Positions 17,881 through 26,446 are shown, numbered from the stretch's first letter. The stretch: DNA of 62,791 nt from Streptomyces oryzae (GCF_017676365.1 NZ_JADKMA010000016.1:1-62791), one strand, 5' to 3'. Notes: generated from the letters alone by a model not told the origin. Numbers and translations: made by a program.

Positions 17881-19398
17881 GTGAGTTTCGTGCAGTCACC
17901 TGTACCCGAGAGCCCGGCGGCGGGCGGTGTCCCGATCGCGTCCACCCCGGAGCGGGCCGAGCTGACCGGTGCGCTGGCGTGGCCCGTGTCCGGCCGCTCG
18001 GAGGGCGCGGTGCGGGCCGAGGCGCGGCTGCTCGCCGCACATCTGCGCGCTCACCCCGACCTGCGCCCGCACGACGTCGGGTACACCCTGACGACCGGCC
18101 GTGCCGCCGCCGGGCACCGCGCGGTCGTCGTGGGCGCCGACCGCGAAGGGCTGCTCGACGGGCTCGACGCGCTGGCGGCCGGGCGCGACGACCACGAGGG
18201 CGTCGTGCGTGGTGCGGCGCGCCCGGCCGGGGGCGTGGTGATGGTCTTCCCCGGCGCCGGCGGCCAGTGGCGCGGAATGGGCGGCGGGCTGTGGGAGAGC
18301 TCGGCGGCGTTCAGGGAGACCGTGCTGGCCTGCGCGGAGGCGTTCGAGCCGTATGTGGACTGGTCGCTGGTGGACGTGGTGCGCGGGCGGCGGGGCGCGG
18401 CCTCGCTGAACCGCGTCGAGGTGGTGCAGCCAGCGCTGTTCACGGTCACGGTGTCCCTCGCCGCGGTCTGGCGGTCCTTCGGGGTACGCCCCGCGGCGGT
18501 GCTCGGGCACTCGCAGGGCGAGCTGGCCGCGGCCCATGTCGCGGGCGCGCTGTCCCTGGCGGACGCGGCGCGTGTGGTGGCCTCCCGCAGCCGCCTCATC
18601 GCCGGGACGCTGGCGGGCAAGGGCGCCATGCTGTCCGTGCCGCTGCCTGCCGGGCAGCTGCGCGAGCGGCTGGGCGGCTGGGGCGGCAGGCTGGCCGTCG
18701 CGGCGGTCAACGGGCCCGCAACCACCAGCGTCGCCGGCACCCCCGACGCCGTCGAGGAGCTGTTCGCCCAACTCGTGGACGAGGGCGTCAGGGTGGCCCG
18801 TATCGTCTCCGACTTCGCCTCGCACTCGGCGCAGGTGGACGACATCCACGGCCCGCTCCTCGACGCGGTGGGCCGCCTCGCACCCCGCTCCACCGACACC
18901 CTGCTCTGCTCGACGGTGACCGGCGGACTCTTCGACGGCGCCGGGCTGGACGCCGAGTACTGGTTCCAGAACCTGCGCAGGCCCGTGGAGTTCGACAGCG
19001 CCGTGCGCACCCTGCTCGGGCTCGGGTTCGACACCTTCGTCGAGCCGTCGTCGCACCCCCTGCTCACCGCCCCGGTGGCGGAGATCGCTGCCGACACCGG
19101 CACCGAGGTCACCGCGGTCGGCTCGCTGCGGATGGGGGAGAGCACCGCACAGCGCATGCTCACCTCGCTGGCCGAGGCGCAGGTGCGCGGGGTGCCCCTC
19201 GACTGGCGGCCGGCCTGCGCTGACGGCGCGCGTATCGAGCTGCCCTCCCAGCCGCTCGGGGCGTCCTCCCCGCCGCCACGCAAGGCGCCGCCGGGGCCCG
19301 CCGACGACGCCTGGTTCTGGCGGGCCGTCGGCCGCGGGGACCTCGCGGGCGCGCTCGGCGTCGTACTGCCCGCGCTGAGCTGGTCTAACAGCTCATGA
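17881..19398 (+). CDS. Discrete AT, probably for methoxymalonyl-ACP
   Basis: This 505-residue acyltransferase is of the cis-AT type, with GHSQGELAAAHVAGAL, VASRSRLIAG and the substrate motif FASHS (compare YASH in methylmalonyl and HAFH in malonyl ATs). The AT core is flanked by KS-AT linker sequence before residue 100. After it come a post-AT linker (VPLDW, LPSQPL) and a tail (WFWRAVGRGDLAGALGVVLP) that resembles the start of a KR structural subdomain. It thus looks cut out of a cis-AT module. Directly downstream lie the genes for the unusual ACP-linked extender, so its likely job is to move that unit onto a PKS carrier. The GTG start at 17881 has GGAGG 10-12 bases upstream. Confidence 0.85.
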   Translation: MSFVQSPVPESPAAGGVPIASTPERAELTGALAWPVSGRSEGAVRAEARLLAAHLRAHPDLRPHDVGYTLTTGRAAAGHRAVVVGADREGLLDGLDALAAGRDDHEGVVRGAARPAGGVVMVFPGAGGQWRGMGGGLWESSAAFRETVLACAEAFEPYVDWSLVDVVRGRRGAASLNRVEVVQPALFTVTVSLAAVWRSFGVRPAAVLGHSQGELAAAHVAGALSLADAARVVASRSRLIAGTLAGKGAMLSVPLPAGQLRERLGGWGGRLAVAAVNGPATTSVAGTPDAVEELFAQLVDEGVRVARIVSDFASHSAQVDDIHGPLLDAVGRLAPRSTDTLLCSTVTGGLFDGAGLDAEYWFQNLRRPVEFDSAVRTLLGLGFDTFVEPSSHPLLTAPVAEIAADTGTEVTAVGSLRMGESTAQRMLTSLAEAQVRGVPLDWRPACADGARIELPSQPLGASSPPPRKAPPGPADDAWFWRAVGRGDLAGALGVVLPALSWSNSS

Positions 19399-19447
19399 CC
19401 TGGAACTGCCCGTGATGACCGAGAACATGACACTCCGTGGAGGTGCG

Positions 19448-20314
19448 GTGTCGGAAGAACAGCGAACCCACAGGCTGATGGTGCTGGGAGCCGGGGTGAT
19501 GGGCGTCGGCATCGCGACGCTCGGCATCGGTTCCGGGCTGCCGGTCACCCTCGTCGACGTGGACGAGGGGAAGCTCGGCCAGGCGCGCCGGCAGATCCGC
19601 CGCGAGCTGAAGCTGGCCCGGCTGATGGGCGCACTGCCGGAGGGCACCGCACCGGGTGAGCTGACCACCACCACCTCGGCCAAGGAGGGCGCGGCGGCGA
19701 CCGCGGTGATCGAGGCCGTGACCGAGCTGGCCGAGGTGAAGGCCGCCGTACTGGCCGAGGTCTCCGCGCTGGTCGCCCCCGGCACTCCGGTGGTGTCGAA
19801 CACGTCGTCCATTCCGATCGACGAGCTCGCGGACGCGGTGGCCAGGCCGGAGGATTTCATCGGCACCCACTTCATGAACCCGCCCTGTCTGATCCCCACG
19901 GTGGAGGTGATCCGCGGCAAGCGCACCGGCGACGCCGTCGAGGCCACCCTCACCTCCGTCCTCGCCGAACTCGGCCGCACGGCGCTCGTGGTGGCCGACA
20001 ACCCGGGCTTCGTGACCAGCAGGGTGCTCCACCCCATGCTCAACGACGCCATCCGGGTGGTCCGTGAGGGCACCGCGCCGCCCGAGACGGTGGACGCGCT
20101 CTTCGAGGGCTGCCTCGGGCACCGCACCGGGCCGCTGCGCACCGCCGACCTGATCGGCCTGGACAACCTCGCCGACTCGCTGCGGGTCCTGTACGAGCGG
20201 ACGGGCGACGAGGGCTGCAAACCGGATCAACTCCTGCTGGACAAGGTCCAGGCAGGTCACTTCGGCCGGAAGACCGGCCGGGGCTTCTACGACTACGGAG
20301 GACACGCGTCATGA
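19448..20314 (+). CDS. 3-hydroxyacyl dehydrogenase-like, FkbK-type extender enzyme
   Basis: The 288-residue protein belongs to the 3-hydroxybutyryl-CoA dehydrogenase family: NAD loop LGAGVMGVGIA, catalytic-region TSSIPIDELA and HFMNPP, and the C-terminal dimer domain. In methoxymalonyl and hydroxymalonyl pathways this homologue oxidises the C3 alcohol of ACP-bound glycerate. I prefer the GTG at 19448, which has GGAGGT just upstream; an in-frame GTG at 19412 has no ribosome site. The stop overlaps the next start (ATGA at 20311), so it is coupled to the ACP. Confidence 0.88.
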   Translation: MSEEQRTHRLMVLGAGVMGVGIATLGIGSGLPVTLVDVDEGKLGQARRQIRRELKLARLMGALPEGTAPGELTTTTSAKEGAAATAVIEAVTELAEVKAAVLAEVSALVAPGTPVVSNTSSIPIDELADAVARPEDFIGTHFMNPPCLIPTVEVIRGKRTGDAVEATLTSVLAELGRTALVVADNPGFVTSRVLHPMLNDAIRVVREGTAPPETVDALFEGCLGHRTGPLRTADLIGLDNLADSLRVLYERTGDEGCKPDQLLLDKVQAGHFGRKTGRGFYDYGGHAS

Positions 20315-20589
20315 CCACCACGCCCGAACCGACCGCCGACGTCATCGCCGAGCGGATCACCCGGTTCCTCGAGGAGCGCACCAAGATCTCCTTCGCGGTG
20401 GACACCGACGTGTTCGCCTCCGGCAGCGTGAACTCGCTGTTCGCGATGGAGCTCGTCGTCTTCCTCGAGGAGAGCTTCGACGTCGAGATAGGCGGCAGCG
20501 ACCTGCGGCTGGACAACATGCGCACGGTCCGCTCCATGACCGGCCTCGTCCAGCGGCTGCGCGACGCCGACGAGGACGGCCATGGCTGA
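20311..20589 (+). CDS. Discrete ACP for extender unit, FkbJ-type
   Basis: This 92-residue acyl carrier protein has the attachment Ser in ASGSVNSLFAMELV, with VNSL in place of the usual DSL. It should hold glyceryl, then hydroxymalonyl or methoxymalonyl, groups while the neighbouring enzymes act. It overlaps the dehydrogenase before it by four bases and the acyl-CoA dehydrogenase-like gene after it by eight, as expected for a tightly coupled operon. Confidence 0.88.
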   Translation: MTTTPEPTADVIAERITRFLEERTKISFAVDTDVFASGSVNSLFAMELVVFLEESFDVEIGGSDLRLDNMRTVRSMTGLVQRLRDADEDGHG

Positions 20590-21700
20590 GACCGTGACCG
20601 AGCTCGACCGGCTCCGCGCCTTCGCCGACGAGCTGATCGGCGACTCGGCCGACTCCTGGGACCGGGCCGGAACCATCCCCGAGGAGATCGTGCGCAAGGC
20701 CGGGGCGCGGGGGCTGATGTGCGCGCAGGTGCCCGAGCGCCACGGCGGCCTGGGGCTGAGCAGTGCGGACAACGGCGAGCTCACCGCCTTCGTCGGCAGC
20801 CGGTGCAGCTCGCTGCGCAGCCTGATGACGTCCCAGGGCATGGCGGCGTGGACGGTCCAGCGGCTCGGCGACCGGAAGCAGCGCGCCGCGCTGCTTCCCC
20901 GGCTGGCAGGTGGCGAGCAGGCTGCCGTGGCCTTCAGCGAACCCGGTGCGGGCAGCGATCTGTCCGCCATGGCCACCCGGATCGAGCCGGACGGCGACCG
21001 TGTCGTGGTGACCGGCGAGAAAGTGTGGATCACCGCCGCCTGCTACGCGGAACACCTCGTCGTCTTCGGCCGGTACGGCGACGGCACGGCAGCGGTCGTG
21101 GTGCCGGCGCACGCCGAGGGCGTGAGGGTGGAACGGGTGCCCGAACCCCTGGGCTGCCGTGCCGCGGGGCACGCCCGCGTCCGGCTGGACGGGGTGCGGG
21201 TGCCGGCGGCCGAAGTGCTCGGCGGCGCCGGGCAGTCCACCGAGCTGCTGGTCAGCACCGCGCTCGCGTACGGCCGGATGTCGGTGGCCTGGGGCTGCGC
21301 CGGAATCCTGCGCGGCGCTCTGGCCTCGGTGAGCCGGCACGCCCGCACCCGGACCCAGTTCGGCAAGCCGCTGGCCGGGCATCAGCTCGTCGCCCGGCAC
21401 GTGGCGGAGCTGCTGGCGGCCGAGCAGACGGCGACCAGGGTGTGCGCGCACGCCAGCCACTGCTGGGACACCCGGTCGCCGGAGGTGGTGTCGGCGACCG
21501 TCCTGGCGAAATACGTCAGTTCCCGGCACGCCGCCGCGGGCGCAGCTACCGCTGTCCAGGTGCTCGCCTCGGCCGGCGCCCAGGAGAGCCACCCGGTCGC
21601 GCGCGCTTACCGGGACGCCAAGCTGATGGAGATCATCGAGGGCAGCAACGAGATCTGCGAGCTCCTGCTGGCCGAGCATGCGCTGAGCGTCCACGCCTGA
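20582..21700 (+). CDS. Acyl-CoA dehydrogenase-like, FkbI-type
   Basis: This 372-residue flavoprotein of the acyl-CoA dehydrogenase family has AFSEPGAGSDLSAMAT near 120, RTQFGKPLAGHQLV and EIIEGSNEICELLLAE near the C-terminus. In extender-unit pathways it is thought to oxidise the ACP-bound C3 aldehyde or hydroxy intermediate to the malonyl level. Its place between the ACP and the FkbH homologue supports this. The gap to the next gene (21701-21812) is low-complexity C-rich sequence with repeated GACAACNCC/ACCCC units. Confidence 0.88.
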   Translation: MAETVTELDRLRAFADELIGDSADSWDRAGTIPEEIVRKAGARGLMCAQVPERHGGLGLSSADNGELTAFVGSRCSSLRSLMTSQGMAAWTVQRLGDRKQRAALLPRLAGGEQAAVAFSEPGAGSDLSAMATRIEPDGDRVVVTGEKVWITAACYAEHLVVFGRYGDGTAAVVVPAHAEGVRVERVPEPLGCRAAGHARVRLDGVRVPAAEVLGGAGQSTELLVSTALAYGRMSVAWGCAGILRGALASVSRHARTRTQFGKPLAGHQLVARHVAELLAAEQTATRVCAHASHCWDTRSPEVVSATVLAKYVSSRHAAAGAATAVQVLASAGAQESHPVARAYRDAKLMEIIEGSNEICELLLAEHALSVHA

Positions 21701-21812
21701 CGCGGCTGCCCGGCACCCCGGACACTCCCCGACAACGCCAACGACATCCCCCGACACCCCCACCCGACAACCCCTCGAACCCCTCGACAACCCACCGAGA
21801 GGACACCGGACG

Positions 21813-22919
21813 GTGAGCGAAAAAGCCACGACCACGGTGAAGTGCCTGGTCTGGGATCTGGACAACACACTGTGGCAGGGCACCTTGCTGGAGGACGGCG
21901 AGGTGCGGCTCGCCGAGGAGATCCGGGCGGTCATCGTCGAGCTCGACGCGCGGGGCATCCTTCAGGCGGTGGCCAGCAAGAACGACCACGAGCCCGCCTG
22001 GGCGCGGCTGGAGGAGCTGGGCGTCGCGGAGTACTTCGTCCTCGCCGAGATCGGCTGGGGCCCCAAGTCGGACTCCGTGCGGTCGATCGCCGACCAACTC
22101 AACTTCGCCCACCACACCATCGCCTTCATCGACGACCAGCCGGCCGAGCGCGCCGAGGTGGAGTTCCATCTGCCCCAGGTCCGCTGCTATCCGGCCGAGC
22201 AGGCGACCGCGCTGACGGCACTGCCCGAGTTCACCTCGGCCGCCAGGACGGTCGACTCGGGCAAGCGGCGCGAGATGTACCGCGCGAACTTCCGCCGCGA
22301 CGCCGAGCGCGCCGAGTTCACCGGGCCCGACGAGGAGTTCCTGCGGTCGCTCGGCCTGGAGCTGGAGATCTTCCCCGCGACCGAGACCGAGCTGAGCCGG
22401 GTGGAGGAACTGACCCTGCGCACCAGCCAGATGAACGCCACCGGGGTGCACTACTCGGACGAGACGCTGCGCGGCCTGCTCGCCGACGACGGCCACGAGG
22501 TGCTGGTCGCCACCCTCACCGACCGCTTCGGCACCCACGGCGCCATCGGCGTCCTGCTGCTGGAGAAGGGCGCCACGGCCTGGCATGTGAAACTGCTGGC
22601 CACCTCCTGCCGGGTGGTCTCCTTCGGCGTCGGTACGGCGATCCTGAACTGGCTGGCGAGCGAGGCAGCCGCCGCCGGTGTCCACCTGCTGGCCGACTTC
22701 CGGCGCACCGACCGGAACCGCATGATGGAGATCGCCTACCGGTTCGCCGGCTTCGACGACCAGGACTGCGACTGCCGCGGTGCGCTGCCCGGCACGGGCA
22801 CCGAGGGGGTGGAGCGCCTCCACCTGGTCGCCGAGCACCGCGATCCGCCGAGCACGATGCGCCTGGTCGCGCCCCAGCTGGCCGCCCGCGTGCTCTCGCA
22901 GCCCACCACGGGAGCCTGA
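21813..22919 (+). CDS. FkbH-like HAD glyceryl-ACP synthase
   Basis: The 368-residue protein starts with a HAD domain (VWDLDNTLWQG, the DxDxT motif, and FIDDQPAERAEV) and ends with a GNAT-like domain. FkbH/OzmB-type enzymes dephosphorylate 1,3-bisphosphoglycerate and attach the glyceryl unit to the ACP. This commits carbon to the hydroxymalonyl/methoxymalonyl route. Start GTG at 21813 has GAGAGGA upstream. It is the last plus-strand gene of the block and is followed by a strong bidirectional hairpin. Confidence 0.92.
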   Translation: MSEKATTTVKCLVWDLDNTLWQGTLLEDGEVRLAEEIRAVIVELDARGILQAVASKNDHEPAWARLEELGVAEYFVLAEIGWGPKSDSVRSIADQLNFAHHTIAFIDDQPAERAEVEFHLPQVRCYPAEQATALTALPEFTSAARTVDSGKRREMYRANFRRDAERAEFTGPDEEFLRSLGLELEIFPATETELSRVEELTLRTSQMNATGVHYSDETLRGLLADDGHEVLVATLTDRFGTHGAIGVLLLEKGATAWHVKLLATSCRVVSFGVGTAILNWLASEAAAAGVHLLADFRRTDRNRMMEIAYRFAGFDDQDCDCRGALPGTGTEGVERLHLVAEHRDPPSTMRLVAPQLAARVLSQPTTGA

Positions 22920-22943
22920 CGGCGGGCCTTCCCTCTCCCCCAC

Positions 22944-22994
22944 GGCTGCGCTTGTCCGCCCCGCACCAGGGGCGCCGGGCGGACAAGCGCAGCC
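22944..22994. terminator. Bidirectional hairpin terminator
   Basis: An 18-base perfect inverted repeat (22944-22961 with 22977-22994, GGCTGCGCTTGTCCGCCC on the left) encloses a 15-base loop. It lies between the convergent FkbH-like and O-methyltransferase genes and would stop transcription from both sides. There is no long T-tract, as is usual in Streptomyces. Confidence 0.8.
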
Positions 22995-23037
22995 TCCGTG
23001 CCGGGTGCGCAGGAATGCACCACCCTCCCGGGCAGGC

Positions 23038-23706
23038 TCAGCCGGCCTTCTTCCGTGCCAGGGTCATGCCGTCGGCGACCGGCAGCAGGCACGCCTCCAC
23101 CCGCTCGTCGGAGCGGACGAGCTCGTTCACCTGACGGATGGCAACGGTGTCCGGGTCGTCGGCTGCCGGATCGACGACCCGACCGAAGAACAGGGTGTTG
23201 TCGAGCACGAGCAGACCGCCCGGCCTGACGAGCTCCAGTGACGCTTCGTAGTAGGCGGGATAGCCCTTCTTGTCGGCATCGATGAACACCAGGTCGACGC
23301 TTCCCGCGCCCCTCTCCTCCCGCAGCCCGGCCAGCGTCTCCCGCGCGTCCCCGAGCCTGAGATCGATCCGGTCGGCGACCTGGGCGCGTTCCCAGTACTC
23401 GGCGGCTATGTCCGTCCACTTCTTGTTGACGTCGCAGGTGATCACGTGCCCCCCTTCGGGAAGCGCCCGGGCCATGCACAGGGTGCTGTACCCGGTGAAG
23501 GTGCCGATCTCCACCACGGTCGATGCACCGGTCAGCTGAATCAGCAGCGACAGGAACCGCGCTTCCGCGGCCGGCACCTGCATCGCCGTCCCTCCGGGCA
23601 ACTCGGCGGTCAGCGTCCGCAACGCGCCCAGCACCTCGTCCTCAGCGGGGGAGACGGCCTCGACGTAAGCGAGCAGTTCCTCGGTGGCAGCTATCTGAGT
23701 GGCCAT
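23038..23706 (-). CDS. Caffeoyl-CoA-type O-methyltransferase, FkbG-like
   Basis: This 222-residue SAM-dependent O-methyltransferase belongs to the cation-dependent catechol/caffeoyl-CoA family: [19 protein letters not shown] (SAM motif), [17 protein letters not shown] and [13 protein letters not shown]. FkbG homologues of this size methylate hydroxymalonyl-ACP to methoxymalonyl-ACP. The gene faces the fkbH-like gene instead of following it. Its membership of the pathway is inferred from position and family. A GTG two codons upstream (23712) is an alternative start. Confidence 0.85.
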   Translation of the reverse strand: MATQIAATEELLAYVEAVSPAEDEVLGALRTLTAELPGGTAMQVPAAEARFLSLLIQLTGASTVVEIGTFTGYSTLCMARALPEGGHVITCDVNKKWTDIAAEYWERAQVADRIDLRLGDARETLAGLREERGAGSVDLVFIDADKKGYPAYYEASLELVRPGGLLVLDNTLFFGRVVDPAADDPDTVAIRQVNELVRSDERVEACLLPVADGMTLARKKAG

Positions 23707-23785
23707 GCCCACAACGTATCCCCAGCCGCCCGGGCAACACGCCGGTCAACGCGTATACGCAGAGCGGCAGTTGTCCCACGCGCCC

Positions 23786-23977
23786 TCATGCGGTGCCAGC
23801 GGTACTGCCCGGTGGAGCGCACGTCGCCTGCGTATCGGCCGGGGCGGGTGGCCGGGAAGCGGACGTGGCGGACTGCTCCAGGCGGGCGGCCATGGCGCGG
23901 AGGACCGCGGCGGCTGCCGTGCGTACGAGCGGGTGCGCAAGGGCGCTGCGGAGGGCGTGGTACGCGGGCGGTTGCAT
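23786..23977 (-). CDS. Small ORF (63 aa) downstream of copper-type gene
   Basis: A short reading frame begins MQPPAYHALRSALAHPLVRT. A strong ribosome site (GGAGGAG) lies 5-6 bases before its ATG, and it starts 48 bases after the stop of the secreted protein gene. The N-terminal half could form an amphipathic helix; the rest is Ala/Pro-rich. No family is recognised. The spacing and ribosome site suggest it is translated from the same copper-responsive transcript. Confidence 0.5.
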   Translation of the reverse strand: MQPPAYHALRSALAHPLVRTAAAAVLRAMAARLEQSATSASRPPAPADTQATCAPPGSTAGTA

Positions 23978-24024
23978 GGTCGCTCCTCCAGGGACGGGCG
24001 TGGACACGGTGCGGGGGCGCGGAG

Positions 24025-24981
24025 TCAGTGCTTGTGGTCCGTGGACGGCGAATCCGGCGCGCCCCCGCCCTCCTCGTCCTCCCCGCCCTCGGCCGCGCCC
24101 GCCCGCACGGTGAAAGCCGCGGTGCGGACCTTGCCCTCGTGCTTGAAGTCGAGGAAGAGGCGGTAACTGCCCTCGGTCGGCACGGTGGTGGTGAAGGAGA
24201 TGCCCGGCCCGGCCTTCGTCTTGCCGTCACCGGGTTCGCCGTTGGGGTGGACGTGCACATACCCCAGATCGCCGGCGCGCAGGGCGACCAGGTGCCCGTA
24301 GGCGCCGAGGTAGGGCTGGAGGTCGGTGACGGACTTGCCGTCGCGCGAGACCTTCAGCCTCAGCTCCTGCGCAGAGCCGGGCTTCAGCTCCCCTTCGAGC
24401 GCGACGCGGTATCCGTCGACGGTGGCGGTCCGTGCGGGCCGGGGCAGCGCCTTGGGCTCGTACTTCCCGGAGACGGCGAGGTCGGTGCCGAGGGTGAGGC
24501 CCTGGCCGCCGGCGGCGCCGCGCGGGACGAAATCGGCGAAGAGCCGGTAGTCACCGCCGCGCGGCAGCTCGGTGCTGATGCTCCACTGGCCGCTGTGGTC
24601 GCGCTTCGGGTGCAGATGGCGGTATGTGGCCAGGTCGCGCGAGGCCAGTATCAGGTGCAGCTCCTTGGTGTGCTCCTTCTGGTACGAGGTGAGCGCGTCG
24701 CCCTTCTCGTCGCGCACCACGAAGCGCAGCTTTTCCCGCTCGCCGGCGGTCAGCCGCGGGGTGCGCAGATCGAGGCGGTACCCGCGCTCGGCGCTCGCGA
24801 GCCCGCCGGGCGGCTCCTCCCCGCCGCCGTCGGCCGCCTTCGAGCCGTGCTCCTCATGCGCGCCGTGATTGCTCGCCTCCGGTGCGGAGATCGGGTCGAT
24901 TGCCGCGCCGACGCCGTACGTACCCGAGAAGGCGGCGGCCAGCGCGGCGGTGAAGAGGGCGATCTTTCCTGCGGTGTTCAT
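24025..24981 (-). CDS. Secreted protein under CsoR-like control, probably copper-related
   Basis: This 318-residue protein has a signal peptide or N-terminal anchor (MNTAGKIALFTAALAAAF) and a His/Glu-rich stretch (NHGAHEEHGSK) near the mature N-terminus. Two similar beta-rich halves each hold a YRHLHP or YVHVHP motif, and the tail ends DHKH. The paired His motifs suggest metal binding at the cell surface. The ATG at 24981 follows a CsoR-type operator at 25043-25059. It lies between two biosynthetic clusters and is probably unrelated to either. Exact biochemical function is unknown. Confidence 0.75.
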   Translation of the reverse strand: MNTAGKIALFTAALAAAFSGTYGVGAAIDPISAPEASNHGAHEEHGSKAADGGGEEPPGGLASAERGYRLDLRTPRLTAGEREKLRFVVRDEKGDALTSYQKEHTKELHLILASRDLATYRHLHPKRDHSGQWSISTELPRGGDYRLFADFVPRGAAGGQGLTLGTDLAVSGKYEPKALPRPARTATVDGYRVALEGELKPGSAQELRLKVSRDGKSVTDLQPYLGAYGHLVALRAGDLGYVHVHPNGEPGDGKTKAGPGISFTTTVPTEGSYRLFLDFKHEGKVRTAAFTVRAGAAEGGEDEEGGGAPDSPSTDHKH

Positions 24982-25042
24982 GGCGGTCCCCTGTCCCTGG
25001 CAGTCCCCTGCGCGCGGCCTCCGGCGGGCCGATAAGGAGAGA

Positions 25043-25059
25043 ATACCCCCAGGGGGTAT
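25043..25059. promoter_or_regulatory. CsoR-type copper operator
   Basis: ATACCCCC-A-GGGGGTAT is a perfect 8+8 palindrome with a one-base centre. This is the well-known operator shape of the copper-sensing repressor CsoR. It lies about 62 bases upstream of the secreted protein gene. Copper would release the repressor and allow expression. Confidence 0.85.
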
Positions 25060-25062
25060 CAA

Positions 25063-25190
25063 GTCAAGCGCGGACAGCACTCGGCTCTGACCGTGGACAG
25101 CTCGCCGATGAGTTCGCGCAGCGCCTTGTCGTTGGGGGAGCGGCCGGCTTCGGCCCGCAGCAGCGCGGCGGTGATGGCGGCGGCTCCCCC
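25063..25190 (-). pseudogene. Remnant of XRE/MmyB-type regulator (C-terminal part)
   Basis: On the minus strand this stretch encodes AAAITAALLRAEAGRSPND, KALRELIGELSTVRAE and then a short divergent tail. It resembles the ligand-binding part of Streptomyces helix-turn-helix regulators (LRAEAGRxPxDxxLxxLxGELST). There is no DNA-binding domain, and the upstream side joins an unrelated gene end, so it is a fossil. Confidence 0.65.
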
Positions 25191-25261
25191 TGGACCGGGC
25201 CCCGGAGGGCTACAAGGCCATGGACGAGCGCCGCGCCACCAAGGTCCTCCGCACCCTCTGA
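25187..25261 (+). pseudogene. Remnant of zinc alcohol dehydrogenase C-terminus
   Basis: On the plus strand these bases encode PLDRAPEGYKAMDERRATKV and then LRTL and a stop. This is the typical last 25 residues of a zinc-dependent alcohol dehydrogenase. Upstream it joins the opposite-strand regulator remnant directly. The two genes were fused by a deletion, leaving only their ends. Confidence 0.65.
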
Positions 25262-25291
25262 CCGCCCCGCCGCACCCTGTCCGCGAAAAGT

Positions 25292-25762
25292 TCACACGGT
25301 GGCGGCCGCCGCTTCGGCTTCCACGAACTCCTTGGTGTGCTGGAGGGCACGCCGCGTGCCGCCGAGGATGATTTCGGCCATGCCGTCGTCGTCCACCGGC
25401 GCGTCGTCGGTCATCTCGAAGTCCTGGACGGAGCGGATGGAGGAGCGGCCGCCCGGCTCCTCGCGGTAGACCCACAGGGCGACGGAGTAGCGGAAGTGGG
25501 GGTTGCCCCAGCGGCGGGCGTAGGCGGTGTGCCGTTCCGGGTCGAGGATCCGCTCGACGAAGTAGGACCACTCGCGGCCCCCCGCGTCGGGCGGTGTGAC
25601 GATCCGCAGGGTGCGCGCGTTGCGTGCCGGGTCCTCGGCCACCAGCTCATGGCCCTTGCCGTCCGGGGAATGCCTGCGGTCGTTCTCCTGGGTGTTGGCG
25701 AGCCGCCAGGTCAGCTCCAGCGGTGCCCCGATGAGGACGTGCGTGTCGATGTGGCCGGCCAT
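25292..25762 (-). CDS. SRPBCC polyketide cyclase/aromatase (second copy)
   Basis: The 156-residue protein belongs to the SRPBCC (START-like) cyclase family. It begins MAGHIDTHVLIGAPLELTW and shows VQDFEM and an AEIILGGTRRALQHTKEF C-terminal helix. It resembles the 153-residue cyclase at 28966 and single-domain type II PKS cyclases. The start at 25762 has GGAAGGA upstream. As last gene of the minus-strand type II operon it probably helps fold or aromatise the chain; which ring is unknown. Confidence 0.85.
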   Translation of the reverse strand: MAGHIDTHVLIGAPLELTWRLANTQENDRRHSPDGKGHELVAEDPARNARTLRIVTPPDAGGREWSYFVERILDPERHTAYARRWGNPHFRYSVALWVYREEPGGRSSIRSVQDFEMTDDAPVDDDGMAEIILGGTRRALQHTKEFVEAEAAAATV

Positions 25763-25821
25763 GCCGTGGTTCCTTCCGGGTGTTCCAGCAGTACGGGATA
25801 CGGGTGGTACTCGGGTTGTGC

Positions 25822-26391
25822 TCATGAGGGTTCGGCTCCGCGCCGGCACAGCTCTTGCCGGCTCAGCTCCCGCTCCAGCAGCGCGCGGACTCCGAGATCA
25901 CGGTCCGCCGCCGTGCCGAAGGGGACGGCGGCCCCGGCGGCCAGGACGACGAGGACCCGGCCACCGTCCGCCGCCGCCCGCCAGCAGCCCTGCCAGCCGC
26001 ACATGCCGAGGGTGCGGGCCCGGCGGGCTGCCGCGCCCGTCAGCTCGACGTGCAACCCGGCGGTCCCGCCGGGGCCGGGGCCAGGTCCGGGGCCGGGACC
26101 GGGTTCGGGCTGGGCTTCGGATCCGGGTTCGGGCTCGGCTTCTTCGGGCTCGGCTTCGATGTCCGTCCATGCCACGCCCGCCAGCCCGGTACCCAGCGCC
26201 TTGCCGCAGGCTTCCTTGGCGCCGAAGCTGATGCCCAGCCGCAGCGCCGGGTCGTCGGCGCTGCGTACCGCGGCCAGTTCGCGCCGGGTGAAGACGCTGC
26301 GGAGCTCGCGGTCGCCGAAGCGGGCGAGCAGCCGGGCCATCCGCCGCAGGTCGGCGATGTCGAGGCCGATGCCCAGCAGTTGGCCAGGCAA
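25822..26391 (-). CDS. AcpS-type phosphopantetheinyl transferase
   Basis: This PPTase would activate the ACP of the adjacent type II PKS. It shows the Mg-binding GIGLDIADLRRM start and the ISFGAKEACGKALGTG motif of AcpS-like enzymes. After the second motif lies an unusual Glu/Pro/Gly-rich insertion coded by a repetitive GC tract (26065-26155), then a C-terminal beta region with DRDLGVRALLERELSR. There is no ATG at the expected place; a TTG at 26391 is the best guess, and the frame is open further into the ACP gene. It lies directly after the ACP stop. Confidence 0.78.
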   Translation of the reverse strand: MPGQLLGIGLDIADLRRMARLLARFGDRELRSVFTRRELAAVRSADDPALRLGISFGAKEACGKALGTGLAGVAWTDIEAEPEEAEPEPGSEAQPEPGPGPGPGPGPGGTAGLHVELTGAAARRARTLGMCGWQGCWRAAADGGRVLVVLAAGAAVPFGTAADRDLGVRALLERELSRQELCRRGAEPS

Positions 26392-26446
26392 TTGCCCCGG
26401 CTGTCGGCCGGGCAGCTGAACGGCGCCGGTACCGGCGGCAGCCCGG

